Made by a program: the position numbers and the translations under genes. From assembly GCA_029449235.1 (NCBI GenBank), contig JANATG010000014.1, forward strand, positions 1,612,001-1,676,000: a DNA stretch of 64,000 nucleotides, given 5' to 3'. Shown here piece after piece: positions 1-11,900 of this stretch (position 1 is its first letter; the number at the start of each line of letters is the position of its first letter). This DNA comes from Linnemannia schmuckeri. Its lineage: Eukaryota > Mortierellomycota > Mortierellomycetes > Mortierellales > Mortierellaceae. The notes below the pieces were generated by a model. That model was given only the letters and a program-made list of their open reading frames with translations, did not search any database and had not been told where the DNA came from.

Positions 1-583
1 AACCAGGCTTGATGCCGGCACCAGCGAGAACATTGTAGAGGTTGTACTGCTTGCGCAAGGCGAGGGTGGTCTTGAAGTAGTTGAAGACATCCTGGTCCTG
101 GACATAGTTAGACGAACACTTGGGCGCTAAAGTCGAAATACAGGTTCCGTGCTTGCTCCACTCGTGCGCCCAGAAGGCGTTGTTATCACCCTTATATGAA
201 CCCCAGTAGGTGTTCAACTCATCCAAGAATCCGGCAGGAGTGGAAGGGTAGTTCTGAAGACGAGTCTCGATGTCCGGGTAGGCACGGGCGATGTCACAGC
301 CGTTTTTGGGGCCATAGTCTCCGTTACACTTGTTGGGCCAGAGACCATGGATGGTGAACTCGTTGGATGGTCCGAGACCGCGGTACCACTGCTGGGTGAG
401 AACGATTTGACCATAGGAAGGGACACAGCAGCCATCAAGACCCGAGGAGGCAGAGGTACAGGAGAGAACATCGGCGGGGCAGGTCAAGGCGCGGGGTTGA
501 AAAGCGCTCATGTTGACGGGCAGAGCCGAGACGGTAGAGAGCGCAGCAACAGCCAAGGAAGCGACAATGGTCAAGAACTTCAT
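1..583 (-). CDS. Secreted ribonuclease T2, copy 1 (3' end cut by window edge)
   Basis: Only the N-terminal part is inside the window. The ATG at 583-581 opens a hydrophobic signal peptide beginning MKFLTIVASL. Both RNase T2 catalytic boxes are readable: FTIHGLWP (CAS I) and FWAHEWSKHGTC (CAS II), which carry the catalytic histidines. Known family role: extracellular endoribonuclease that cleaves RNA through 2',3'-cyclic phosphates. The reading frame is open to the edge with no intron. It is a tandem paralogue of the gene at 3674-4726 on the same strand. Positions 1-271 match 4144-4414 at all but one base, whereas about 272-420 differ strongly, so the pair looks partly homogenised. The missing C-terminus is probably like copy 2, but that cannot be seen. 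Confidence 0.93.
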   Translation of the reverse strand, partial: MKFLTIVASLAVAALSTVSALPVNMSAFQPRALTCPADVLSCTSASSGLDGCCVPSYGQIVLTQQWYRGLGPSNEFTIHGLWPNKCNGDYGPKNGCDIARAYPDIETRLQNYPSTPAGFLDELNTYWGSYKGDNNAFWAHEWSKHGTCISTLAPKCSSNYVQDQDVFNYFKTTLALRKQYNLYNVLAGAGIKPG

Positions 584-2336
584 TGTGGGTGGTAGAGAGG
601 TGTAGGTTGGGAATGGGCTGGAGAGAAGAGGAGAGATAAGGGGTGGAGATTGGGAATGGTAGTATAAAGGGCACAGCATAAAAAAGTGGGAACAGGAGCC
701 AGTACTTATACAAGTGGGAGAATTGATAGACGACCGATACAGGGCCAGGGAAGAAAGTGAAAAGAACTGTAGTATATTTCATGGCATGGGCTGGGAAATA
801 TTGTCAAATCTCCTTTGTTGCATACTCGCTCCACGCATGCTTGTTTTCCGTAGCATACATTTTTTTACTATCCTATGAGAAAGCGTACTTTTTTCGGGTT
901 CGAAAAAAAAAAGGCGATTTCGTCCGCGGGTCTGTCAAAGTGCATAGCCAATTTTCCTCTTCCGGATACCGTGCAACTGCATATTGTGCCTCTTTCCCTT
1001 GCATCTTTCACCTTCAACCAATCTCATCGGCGGAAAGAATCAAGGAGAAAGGGTTCTAGCCTTTCCTAAAAGAAATTTCGTACACATAAACACACACATT
1101 CTCTTTTTGCCATCATATTGTCGAACGTTATGATTAAAGGGTTTGATGGAGTTGGATGATGAAGAACCATCCCACTGCCTTTTTCTAGCCTTTGTTATTC
1201 TCTCCTCCCTCCTTGTCCCACCTCTGCTTGAGGCTACTTGGTAGGACAATGGCTGGCCATAGTGGAACCCTGGTGTGCTCTTCACTCCTCAAAAAGCGTT
1301 CTCGAAAAAATATCTGTAACAAGTGATGACCACAACTGTGCCGAAATGCTAAGCACTTGCACGCTTGTAGTGACAGCCAATAATGTATCCTATACCGCAA
1401 GCGTCTCTTTGGGACTTGACTGAGATACCTAATATGAAGGGCGTTCCAGGTCATATTTAATTTTATGTACGCAGGAAAACGTTTTTGTTCTCTAGGATCA
1501 GGATTCTCGGCGATTTTTCAATCGCGGTCATGTCCATGGTAATCCCCCTTTTTTTTTCTTTTTTTTTTTTTTTGAGCACGCATATCCGCGGTGCTCATTC
1601 GAACGCGTTCTAGCCTTCGGCGAGGTTATTATTTTGCGCACGTGCCTTTTATTACCATATCTGTGCTGAAAAATTCAAGAGGGACAAGAAGGGCAGGCAA
1701 TTAACGGCCGAGAATCTGACATTCGGTGCCTGTTTGGTCGAGAATGGGAAGAGGAATAGGGATGAAGACCTATCGCTTTTGTCTGCGCGTGTTCTGGGCC
1801 CATGACTTGATTTTTGGGCTTTTTTTAGCCACCTTTCTTTTCCTTAAAATAAATCCCCGGTATCCCCGGTACCAATCTCGGTCCCCTATTTTTTTCTCCC
1901 TTATCGTTCTCTGCAAGTGTGGGGAAGGGAGAATTGATGGTGGAATCATAGTGAATTAAGACTGAGGAACTTTCCATGCTTCTTATTAAACAAGCAAACG
2001 CAAGCAAAATACACGCTCACTCACCCACAGTCACATATACACACAACCATGACTTGTCATAACGAACGAACTGTCTGCAGAGTATGAGGAAAGGAGGAAT
2101 GACAGAAACCAGCTTGCCCTTTGTTATCATGCTCACTGCACGGGTGAGTAGCTGCCACCTTCTTCTCTTGTAGTCTATATCTCTCTTTTCTTCTCTTTAA
2201 CAAAAAACTGACCATGTAAATACTCATAGTTCGCTCTCTCTTTTATCGGACAGTCCATCAACACTCCAAACAAACATCAGTCTTCCCATCCTCTTATTTT
2301 TCCTTCTCCCCCTTGGGACTAACCTTTCACAACCAG
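584..2336. other. Spacer without a recognised gene
   Basis: Apart from the TATA box of RNase copy 1, this stretch holds only short open frames of low-complexity composition and a T-rich run at about 1549-1574. I see no family motif or convincing splice pair. Confidence 0.5.
701..710 (-). promoter_or_regulatory. TATA box of RNase T2 copy 1
   Basis: The minus strand reads TATAAGTACT, 118 bp upstream of the ATG. The same 10-mer lies 117 bp upstream of the ATG of copy 2, with similar flanks, so the core promoter was duplicated with the gene and kept. Confidence 0.6.
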
Positions 2337-2736
2337 ACCAGTCAGATACCATAACTGACAAGGAATTTGCCACTGAATCCATGGTAACTTACTACGAGAG
2401 TTTGGGGTTGTTATCCAATCCTAATATAACGAACCGTTACAGTCGAGGCGCCAGACTAAATTTTAACGGTATGGATTACTTGGGAAACATAGGAATCAAC
2501 GTCTAGCTCAACGTACGTACTTCAAGATCAACACTTTATTGTCGATTTCCCACAATGTTTTTCAGTTGGCCAAGGACAATGACGGCGCCTTTCTGATTGT
2601 TGAGAGCGGTGCTGTCAAGCATGGTGCCGAACTTGTCACATTCTTTTCCAGCACCATCCTCCTAAGACGCACCGACCTAGACTATTATATCACTAAACCA
2701 TATCTTGGGCATGCGTCATGTGTGAATATAGGTTAA
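2337..2736 (+). pseudogene. Possible NTF2-like domain fragment
   Basis: Two adjacent coding-like blocks read as one NTF2-like fold. The first (2337-2503) has TESMVTYYESLGLL and YSRGARLNFNGMDYLGNIGI. The second (2566-2736, after an acceptor ttttcag) has GAFLIVESGAVKHGAELVTFF and LDYYI. That order (helix with YY, strand with a Tyr and 'NG', then V.SG.VK, then an F-rich strand) resembles NTF2/NXT/MTR2-type proteins. The first block meets an in-frame TAG at 2504-2506 before a plausible donor GTACGT, and I could not find a first exon with a start. It may be a decayed gene or one with an unseen structure. Assignment is by pattern only. Confidence 0.3.
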
Positions 2737-3349
2737 CCCTGATGCGTTACTAGTGAGTTCCTCATCTTCTTTTCTCTATCCCTAGCCTTCATTTTCCTTC
2801 TTTTTCGTATCCTCTATTCCTGCTTTCCATTTTTTAACTTTTTGCATCCCCCTTCCCCTTGATCTCTTCTTGTTTTCTTTGCTATTGTCTATAAACAATT
2901 AAATATGCACAGCTTAATGTTGCTGATGAAAATTCTTGTTGCTGTTGATCTGGAAGCACCGTGGACATTTTTTTCTATTTTTGGATGTGAATCGGCGAGA
3001 AGAGTGCTCCGCGAAAAGAAGGTAAAGCAAGGATCACCATTTTCTGACTGCTTATTTCAACAGACCGAACTATGCTTTTCTCCCTCGCTCACATAAATAC
3101 TTCCTGCCTCCCTTCTCTTCCCTCTTTATCCTTTTCTCTCTCTCTCTTCCTCTCCGAGAAAAGGAATGTGTCTAAAGGGACTCGATATCTCTGATCCTTT
3201 TTTTTTGGAATCTGATTAAAGGAAACAAGAGCTGGGGAAAGGGGAAAGGAGCCTTCCTCCGATTTTCTCTGTCTTTTTTTTTTTTTTTTTTTTTTTTTTT
3301 TGGTCATTTACAATATCAATCACCTCACACACCCTGGAATGGTGTCCTA

Positions 3350-3384
<35 letters not shown>

Positions 3385-3673
3385 CCTTTACCCCTTGGTA
3401 GACCACGTCTCAAAGGAAGACGTCTGACTTGTTACTGATTGATTCAATATTGTTCTTGTTCCTGAGATAAAAAAATATCCCTCTCCTGGGTTTAGTAGCG
3501 CATCAACAAACGAACAATCCCTCTCATGATCATGTTGAAAAGGACAAATATTGGTGTTTTATATACATAAAATAGGTATCTTTCCTGCACAGCAGGAAAA
3601 GGAATAGATGGTATGAAATTCTGTCTAAACATCGAAGAAAATATACAAGAATGAACCCCTCCCTCCCTACTTT
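2737..3673. other. Low-complexity spacer with two long T runs
   Basis: Contains T28 at 3274-3301 and T31 at 3354-3384, and CT-rich DNA. No gene is visible. The 3' untranslated region of RNase T2 copy 2 presumably lies at its right end. Confidence 0.5.
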
Positions 3674-4726
3674 TTAAGCACAGTGGGTTGAGGTAACGGT
3701 ATCGCTGTGGCAGACAAGGCCAGTCTTGCACTGGTTGAGAATCCAGGTGCCCGAGACGCACTTGGAGTACTGGTTCGAGACACCGTTCTTGACACAGACA
3801 GTGGCGCCGTTGGTGCTGCAGGATCCATACTGACGACCCTCAGGGAGACCAGTAGGGGTAGCGGTAGAGGTTGAAGTGCGGGTCGAGGTGGTGGAAGTGC
3901 GGGTGGTGGTCGAGGTAGGCTTGATCGAGGAGGTAGGGGGAATAGAACCGGACTTGATGGGATAAGAAATGGCTCCGCTGCAGGATCCACGGGTAAGGGC
4001 CTCGACGGGGACATAGGTACCAGCAGTGTTGACCTTGAAGAACAACCAGATCTCGCTCAAGACACCGGAGGCACAGTTGATCTGGGCATCAACACCGTAG
4101 GCAGCCTTGATAGCATCGTGCATGTCATCAACATCGGGAGTAGAACCAGGCTTGATGCCGGCACCAGCGAGAACATTGTAGAGGTTGTATTGCTTGCGCA
4201 AGGCGAGGGTGGTCTTGAAGTAGTTGAAGACATCCTGGTCCTGGACATAGTTAGACGAACACTTGGGCGCTAAAGTCGAAATACAGGTTCCGTGCTTGCT
4301 CCACTCGTGCGCCCAGAAGGCGTTGTTATCACCCTTATATGAACCCCAGTAGGTGTTCAACTCATCCAAGAATCCGGCAGGAGTGGAAGGGTAGTTCTGA
4401 AGACGAGTCTCGATATCAGAGTAGACGCGGGCGGCGTCACACCCGTTGGCGGGACCCTGACCACCAGAGCAGGTATCGGGCCAGAGACCGTGGATAGTGA
4501 ACTCGTTAGCGGGTCCGAGACTGCGGTACCACTGCTGGACGAGGAGGATCAAGCCCATGGAGGGAACACAGCAGCCATCAAGACCCGAGGAGGCAGAGGT
4601 ACAGGAGAGAACATCGGCGGGGCAGGTCAAGGCGCGGGGTTGAAAAGCGCTCATGTTGACGGGGAGAGCCGAGACGGCAGAGAGCGCAGCAACAGCTAAG
4701 GAAGCGGCAATGGTCAAGAACTTCAT
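3674..4726 (-). CDS. Secreted ribonuclease T2 with CBM19-like tail, copy 2
   Basis: Single-exon gene of 350 residues. The start is the ATG at 4726-4724, because it opens a clean signal peptide (MKFLTIAASLAVAALSAVSA). The frame is open 31 codons further upstream, but that part is not signal-like. The RNase T2 core carries FTIHGLWP (CAS I) and FWAHEWSKHGTC (CAS II) with the catalytic His residues, plus paired cysteines. After it comes a Ser/Thr-rich linker (about residues 265-295), then a cysteine-rich tail with YGSCSTNGATVC, KCVSGTW and C..G..C spacing, as in CBM19 chitin-binding modules. Expected role: secreted RNA degradation for nutrient scavenging, possibly held at chitinous walls by the tail. 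Copy 1 lies 3.1 kb away in the same orientation. Confidence 0.95.
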   Translation of the reverse strand: MKFLTIAASLAVAALSAVSALPVNMSAFQPRALTCPADVLSCTSASSGLDGCCVPSMGLILLVQQWYRSLGPANEFTIHGLWPDTCSGGQGPANGCDAARVYSDIETRLQNYPSTPAGFLDELNTYWGSYKGDNNAFWAHEWSKHGTCISTLAPKCSSNYVQDQDVFNYFKTTLALRKQYNLYNVLAGAGIKPGSTPDVDDMHDAIKAAYGVDAQINCASGVLSEIWLFFKVNTAGTYVPVEALTRGSCSGAISYPIKSGSIPPTSSIKPTSTTTRTSTTSTRTSTSTATPTGLPEGRQYGSCSTNGATVCVKNGVSNQYSKCVSGTWILNQCKTGLVCHSDTVTSTHCA

Positions 4727-4842
4727 TGTGGAGCGTGAAGGGTATAGGTTGGAGAATGAGAGGGTGAAAAGGGATGGGAGGGATGGAGACTGAGAAAGGC
4801 AGAGTAGAGAACAAGACAAAAAAAAAGTGGGAAATGGGGGTC

Positions 4843-4852
4843 AGTACTTATA
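4843..4852 (-). promoter_or_regulatory. TATA box of RNase T2 copy 2
   Basis: The minus strand reads TATAAGTACT, 117 bp upstream of the ATG, matching the sequence and spacing found at copy 1. Confidence 0.6.
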
Positions 4853-7800
4853 CTAGTAGAGGAAGGAGAGACGATCGATGCAGGGGGAGTTTAGAAAGGG
4901 ATGAAGAGGAAAACTAGGTTAACTTGCAGGGTGCAAGAAGGGGGATGGATGGAGGATGTATGTATTGTTTTTGGTGGTGAAACGAATATAATACTAAACA
5001 TGTGCGGAATACATTCAATTCAAGGGACGTAGAATAGAATGGGGCAAGAAGAAGGACCCTTTGGACGATCAGGGGAGCGGACAACCCACTCACAAATACA
5101 CTATTTACATATACAATACTTACACAAACACATACACGCTACTCTCCTCGTTGGAAAATCAATCCGATCGAGTGTCATGACGAAATAGACATCCCGCAGG
5201 CAAGTGAAGAAATCGAACTATGATTGGAGGTGTAAAGAGAATGTCATTGACTCCTGAGAGTTGAGATCGAGGGTGTGCAAGGGTGTCTGTTGGTCAATAT
5301 TCGGCGTATTTTTGTTATTACAGTTTTTGCTGTTGCAATCGTTATTGTCGCATGTTGTTTACATGCTTGAAAAAAAAAGGAGATAGAGGGAATGAAATAG
5401 AGGGGATGAAATTGATTGGAATGAAATTGAAAGACGGGTCCAAAGCGCAAAGAGACATAGAAAATAAATGGAGTAAGGTAAACAAAAGACGAAAAGAAGG
5501 GAAGGTTCCCATGAAGATAGGGGAGGAGGAGGAAGGAGACGGGTGATTTACTGACCAGCTGAGGAGGCACGTCGTCAAACACGATGGTATGATTGCGCCC
5601 TCTTGTCATCCAACCAACGGAGGCGAGAGGGGAGGCGTGAGAGACAGGGAGGGCAAAGGCCGATAAGGAAAACAATGGAAAATGGGAAACATATGCCATT
5701 CGCATGTGTACTTTTGTTCAATGGATGCAAAGAAAAGGCGGGCAGAAGGCAAGGTGGGTATAACACCAGTCCCAAAGAAAAGGAAGAAAAGGCCGATATA
5801 TCAAAAGGGCCGAGAAATAGAAAGTGGAATAAGAGGAGGAAAGGGGATCTAATGGGTGATTAATGTATTGCAATAGACTACAGTAGATGAGAGTGCGAGT
5901 ACATTGACCCTTGTTGGATTACATAAATTGAAGGGAAAGCAGGCGGAGAGGGTAGAGGGCGACAGAGAGAGAGAGAGGGTGTGTATGTGTTTGTGGGAGA
6001 GAGGGAGAGAAACAAACAAACAAACAACGTAAAGGCTCTCAATTTTGAAAAGGGTTTTGAGGAGTGAGAAGAAAGGGAAGAAAAGGAAGAAAAATTGAGA
6101 GCAGAAAGCAAGCAGGGTTATAGCCTGTTTGCCTATCACAAGGCACAGAGCCTGCACACCTATCAAGGACAGCATTCGGAAGGAGGAAAAGGAAGAACAT
6201 GTAAATGTAATGAGATGGAGCGAGTAGAAAGACGGAGTAGAAGCCATTTACAGAACACCCACAGAAGAAAAAACAATAGTTGCATTCACCATTGCAAAAA
6301 GAGAGTAAAAGGAAAGAAAGAAACAAGAAGGCGGGCAGTCGGAGGGAATGAAGAAAAAAAGGGGTATACGATACGATGTATCCATCGAGAACAAAGAATG
6401 CGGAGAGGGGAAGGGGAGCATACAACTGTCGGCTATTTGTGAACTACAACCGATCGAAAAGAACAAAAAGGCGAAATGCAAGCGATTAAGATATACCCAA
6501 GTTCAAGTATCTCTGACTGAGATTGTTACCCTTTCTTGATATCGTTGTGAATGAATCGTTGGCAAGTGATGATGGCAATTGTCAAGACCAAATGGCGGTT
6601 TGTGTCTCTACTCTGTAAGCGAAAGAGACAGGTCGCTCAGCAGTACGCTCATCACTTTTTACTCATACCATAGCCCTTTTCCTTCTTTTTTCGATTTGTT
6701 TACCTGTGCTCTCCATTGTTGTTTATTTTCTAGGAGATGAATGGACATCTACTTCTTCTTCCCTCCTTCCCTTTTCTCCATTCATCTTCATTAATGACAT
6801 GCATGTTCACTAGCCTGCCTCCTTAGCACGTCTGCCTCTGTCCCTCAACAACATACGCTAACGCCTCTCTGCCTAGAGGAAAGAAAAGAGCTAGGGTAGG
6901 GCCGGGATGCAGGCCGGGTGGAGGACGAGGTCTGATTCGTTTAAAGGAGACAAGCTTGTTCCTGAAAACAAGTAGCCCTGTTAACAGTGCATAGTGACCC
7001 TACGAGATGATTGGCTGTTCGAGTGCGGGGACACTTTCGACTGTCCGCCAATCGGGACTCTGCTCTGCAGCATTATCATCATCCATCCACACATTCACAA
7101 CAAAACAATAAAACAAACAAACAAACATGCACACATACCCAAACCATAGAGTCGAAAAAAGTGAATTGACCAAAAGGACAAAAAGAAAAAGGAAGTGTGT
7201 GAAAAGAGAGAAAGAGGGATAGAGAGAGAAAGGACTGTGGGCAAGAAAAAATGAACAGAGGATATACACTTTTTGCTCAAGCTCACTTGCATGCTCAGAT
7301 CCAGATCCATTCAACCACTCCTTACTTGTAACCCACGAATCTAGAAGACGATTTATTGAAAAGACAACTCTCACTCTTTGTGATCCCCTGTCTCTGCATC
7401 GATTGTAACACCGTTACCACCATCGATTGTGTATAACTCTTATTCTCTCTTTTTTTTTCTTTCAGAGTCGTGATTCTGGTCTCCAGGTTTATGTCAGTGT
7501 TCTTTTTGCTGTGAGGGTCTCAGCGTGACTGAGTCTACAACTTACATACACACTCAGACATACATTCCCACACTCACATTCTCGTTGTTCGATGCCACTG
7601 CACAAGAAAAAAAAAGAAACATGCCTCACTTACTTTTGCTCATGTCATATTTCTCCAAACGGAAACGTGTTTTTCACGCTCTCATCGAAAGGAGTTCGAA
7701 CAAAAAAAAAAAAGAAGCCAGAGCCAGAGTCAAAGCCAGAAGGGGGAAGAAAAAGAAGCCGAAAAGTCCGAATGGAAAAAAGGGTCCAATTGAAAATCGA

Positions 7801-8922
7801 CTAGCGTCCTTGCACTGATTCCGGTAGGTACTTGTCCGATGGTACTAGAGGGGCTGAAGGAGGCCAAGGAAAACATCAAACACATGCACAACAGTAGCGA
7901 CATGCATGGGACATGCAGAAGAAACACTCGTTCTGCCCCGATCACATACCAAAAAAAAAGAGGGTGAACTATGTCATTGCAGTCTACGCCCAGTCTGGGT
8001 TTGGAAGACGCGAAAGCATGTTTTCTTCTTTGTCATTAAGGTCTAGGCGCATGTAACGGACTGGTACTCTCGAGGCGAATGGGGTCGAGGCAAAGAAAAG
8101 AAAAAAAGCAAAAAAGAGAACGTACATGGTTTTTAGTTGTTATCGGTCTCACCCGTTTCTTTTCTTTTTACGTGGTTCATTTAATCTAACAGAAAAAAGT
8201 TCACTACTAAACACGCCTAATTATCATTGTCGAGAGATTCTCCTCTTTTAGTCTCGGCGTGAAGATTTCCTTCATGAGAACCTTACTCTAGTGGGAATAT
8301 CCAACAAGGGGTATGTAAGTACTTTGGCAAAGGTATCTCTTCGATTTTCACATTTGTGCTAAGGCTATTGCTTCCTTCCTCAATTGACCATGAATGACCA
8401 CTTTTGACAACCTTGAACATCATTGTTTTTGTCAAATAAGTCCACTCATACGATATGGTGTCAGTAGTCTACTTCGCGTAAAGGTTGAAAAAACCTAATG
8501 GAAACTAAGTATGCGAGCGTGGGAGAGCTAACCTGCCTCTTCTGATAAGGTTGCGTGCTTTGTATTCAGGGATGGGTTGGAAGTAACTTGAACAACAAAC
8601 AAACAAATAAACAAGGAAACAAGCAAATAAGCAAACATGCATGTAACCATGCAAACGAGGAAACAAACAAACAGACAATCAAACAGCTGTTGAAAGCTTG
8701 TTTGGAAAAATAAAAAAAGTGGAGTAAAAGTGCAGGGGAGAGGGAACATAATACAACTGGAAGAAGCACAAGTGTATTGTGAAAAGGGATGATGGACTAC
8801 ATCTAATCCATTACTCGAAAGGTGAAAAACGCATTGAAGCAGGGGCGAGCTGTACTCGACCTAGTAAAAATCAACACGCGTTATTGTTTTTATTCACATT
8901 TTCCTCCCTTCATATAATATTT
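4853..8922. other. 4.1-kb spacer, no gene recognised
   Basis: The plus strand is purine-rich over long stretches (5360-6500) and pyrimidine-rich elsewhere. The open frames here are artefacts of biased composition (poly-Lys/Arg or poly-Ser/Leu/Phe). Tetranucleotide-like runs of caaa occur near 6010-6030, 7110-7130 and 8593-8685. I found no splice-linked coding blocks. Confidence 0.45.
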
Positions 8923-11900
8923 CTACTTGGAGGAGGCGTGTGCATCCCTCCACGCGCCCCATTGATCAATCACCTTCCAGATCTGTGCATTTGTCTCCTT
9001 TTCATCTCGACTGCCGCTTACTCCGCCAACTCCACTGCCAACAGAACCAGTGGGCAGTTTATTATGGTAGCGGTGTCCCGCAGGCATGTGCTTGGGGGGC
9101 TTGGGGAGAAAAGTCGAGCTCGGTGACGATGAATATGACAAAACTACTGGAGTCGTAATGGGTTGAGAATTGGCGCGATGAAATGTTGGGCGGTGGTGAT
9201 GATGATGGTGATGATGGTGGTGATCATGAGCATGCAGTGGGTTATAACAGTGGCAAGCATAATTTGGTGGTGGGGTGTCTAGATCATGACCGTGGATAGA
9301 GGAAGCAGCACCAACGGCAGAAACAGAAGCAGAAGAACTACTCCGACTCCTAGTCTTGAGAATGCCTCGTTGTTCCAAGGGGGCGAGGACGAGAGGAACA
9401 ATGAGTTGACCGAACGATTTCTTTTCTCTCAACGACCCAAACGAGCTGGCCGATTTCAGTACTGGCCTTTCTCCTTCAATAATTCCTTCAGTAGTCCCAC
9501 GCACGCCTGCAACTCCGCCATGAAGGAGATTCATTCTATTCAGCTGCATTGATGGCGATGCAGAACAAGGAGAAGAAGAGGAGCATGTATCATCCAAGAG
9601 CAGCTTACTCTTCTTCCCGAACAGTTTCTCTTGAAACCGTTTCTTGCGGCTGCCGGTCGAGACAAAAGATGGTGATGGGAGTGGAGATATGGAAGTGACC
9701 ATGGGAAAGTTGTCCATCCTGGGCGACGATGGGTTAGGGGGTGTCGAGATTGGATTAGGAGAAGGAGCAGACCATAGAGCCGAGGTGGAGCTTGAGGGCG
9801 ACAAGACCAACGACATGTAATCCTCGGGAAATGGAATCGAGGCTATAGAGCAGCCAAAACCTGGTGATGGTGTTGTCGTCTGGGAGCCATCTTGGCTTGA
9901 GAAGGATACCGATGATGGTAATGACGTGGCGCTGGTAGTTTCCTTGATGAGGATGTTGAGGTTTGGCCGTGGTGCCCTAGAAGGACTAGAGTCGTTTTGG
10001 GACTGGAATCTGAACCCCAACCCTGGCCGCTTTGACGAATTCGTGGAACCGGGAAAAGCGTTTGCTGCTCCCGCCGTGGTTTGTGTGAAAGTGAAAGCAG
10101 AGTTGATGGCAACCGGGAGCGATATTCTTGACACGACAGGTGTAGGATCGGTCCGGTCCACCGAGGAGGGCGCAAGAGAGGCACAAGTATCTGGGAGCGA
10201 TGACGCAGCAGTTGAAAACGTAGAATCTGATTTGCGCTTCCAATGAAGCAGGGGTTTCTCCCAGATACGCCAACCTTTCTTGGCCGTCGTCAGGCACTCC
10301 TCTCCGTCCTGGTTAACAAACGGCTGGGAAGAGATCTTGGTGATGAACGACTCGGCCGTCGTCGGAGATAGAGAGGTAGTTACCATGGACTTGGAGAGCG
10401 CAGTAGGCGAGGATGGGGCCACCAAGACGAAGGGAGAGGGACGTCTCTTGGTGGCGGACTTGATGGCAGAAGTGTCAATGACGGTGGTAACATATTTCTT
10501 CGATGCCACCACGGACTTAATGCCACCTTCGAGTGTGGGCGACCTGGTTCGCGGAGAAAGCCTACTGGGATCCATAATAATAGGAGCAGAGTAGAGATCC
10601 TTTATGGGTGGGGCAACGAACTCGGGTAGCTCGAGTTGCGGTGTCGTTGTAGGAGTACTTCTCTGAGAAGATTGTGCAGAAGAGTCTGAGGAGTCCATTA
10701 AACTATCAGATTTGAGACTCCCAGACAAGCAAGTCTCCTCGTCAAGGCTTATGTCCTCACTCTCGGTATTCAAGAGTCGGATAGAAGCAACGTGAGGCAC
10801 AGTACCAGTGACTGTGGGCTTCACGCGACGCGGTGGGCAAGGGCTGGGGGTGCAGTCCTGGCGAGCGCGATCTTGGCGGTGCTTGAACTGCCAATATGAG
10901 GTCTTGTAGTTGTACTGATCGTCAGCAGTCAAGCCATCCTCGGTAAGAGTATACAAACCCTTGTCGGGCGTGCGCAAGGAGGAATTTCTGCTGGGCACTG
11001 GAGGGATCACAGCCGACACATCATGAGGCCGAGGCTGAGCACCAATGCGCACTAAAAAAATATAATTTTATGTTGATGGAGTGAAAGCGATGGATTTATG
11101 TCAGATTGCGCCGAACAACAAAAAATACCGACAGTGTCAAGTACAAGCTAAGCGCATGGGGTCGAGCTTACCTTTGGTGCGATCAATTTTGGAGACAGAA
11201 TGCTTACGAGAACTTTTTCGAACCAGCACGGTCTTCTTCTCTTGCCTCATCAAAGTTGATCTCTCAACCTTCTCGACTGTAGTATGCCATGGCGTCAAGA
11301 GCAGAGCAGCGTGTGCATCCGAAAACTTCATTGAAGACTCTAGCTGGTCTACACTCTCATGTAGCAGCATTAAGTTTTCAAGTGCCTCCATCGCGTCCTT
11401 GTTTCCTATCTCAACCTTGGTCGAACCGATGCTCTGCAGGCTCTTTTCTGTGGACTGTTGGATCGGATTGTCCGTGTCATACTTGCTTTGGGCCTCTCCA
11501 TGGTGTAAGCACTTATGGTCGTAGATTTGATCCTCGCTGCTCTTGCTACTGTTGTTGTTGCTGAAGAGCGCACTGGCGAGGCTCTGAAGGCAAGCTCTAT
11601 TTGGATCTGTCGAAGGAGACAGCTCTTGCGGCGTCAGATCTCCAAACCCAGATAACGACAGATCGTCTCTTGAGCAAGACTCAATCGAGTGCCGGCGTCT
11701 TCTTCTCCCTGATACTTCCACTTCCTCGTATTGAGCCCAGTGTCTGGTGGCGATAACGATCTTAGTAATGAGATCTCGACTGAGCTTGGGCAGGAGGTTG
11801 ACGAGATCTTCATAAGATTTCCCATATGGTTGGATGAACAGCGCGAAATCATTGCTGTAGGAAGGCATAAACGACGACTCGTAACCCTTGGAGACAATCA

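Noticed and set aside
4727..4819. N-terminal extension of RNase T2 copy 2 by 31 codons
   Set aside because: Open frame, but the signal peptide starts at the downstream ATG and copy 1 shares that ATG.
5244..6481. Several minus-strand Ser/Leu/Phe-rich ORFs
   Set aside because: Products of purine-rich strand bias, without motifs, good starts or splice partners.
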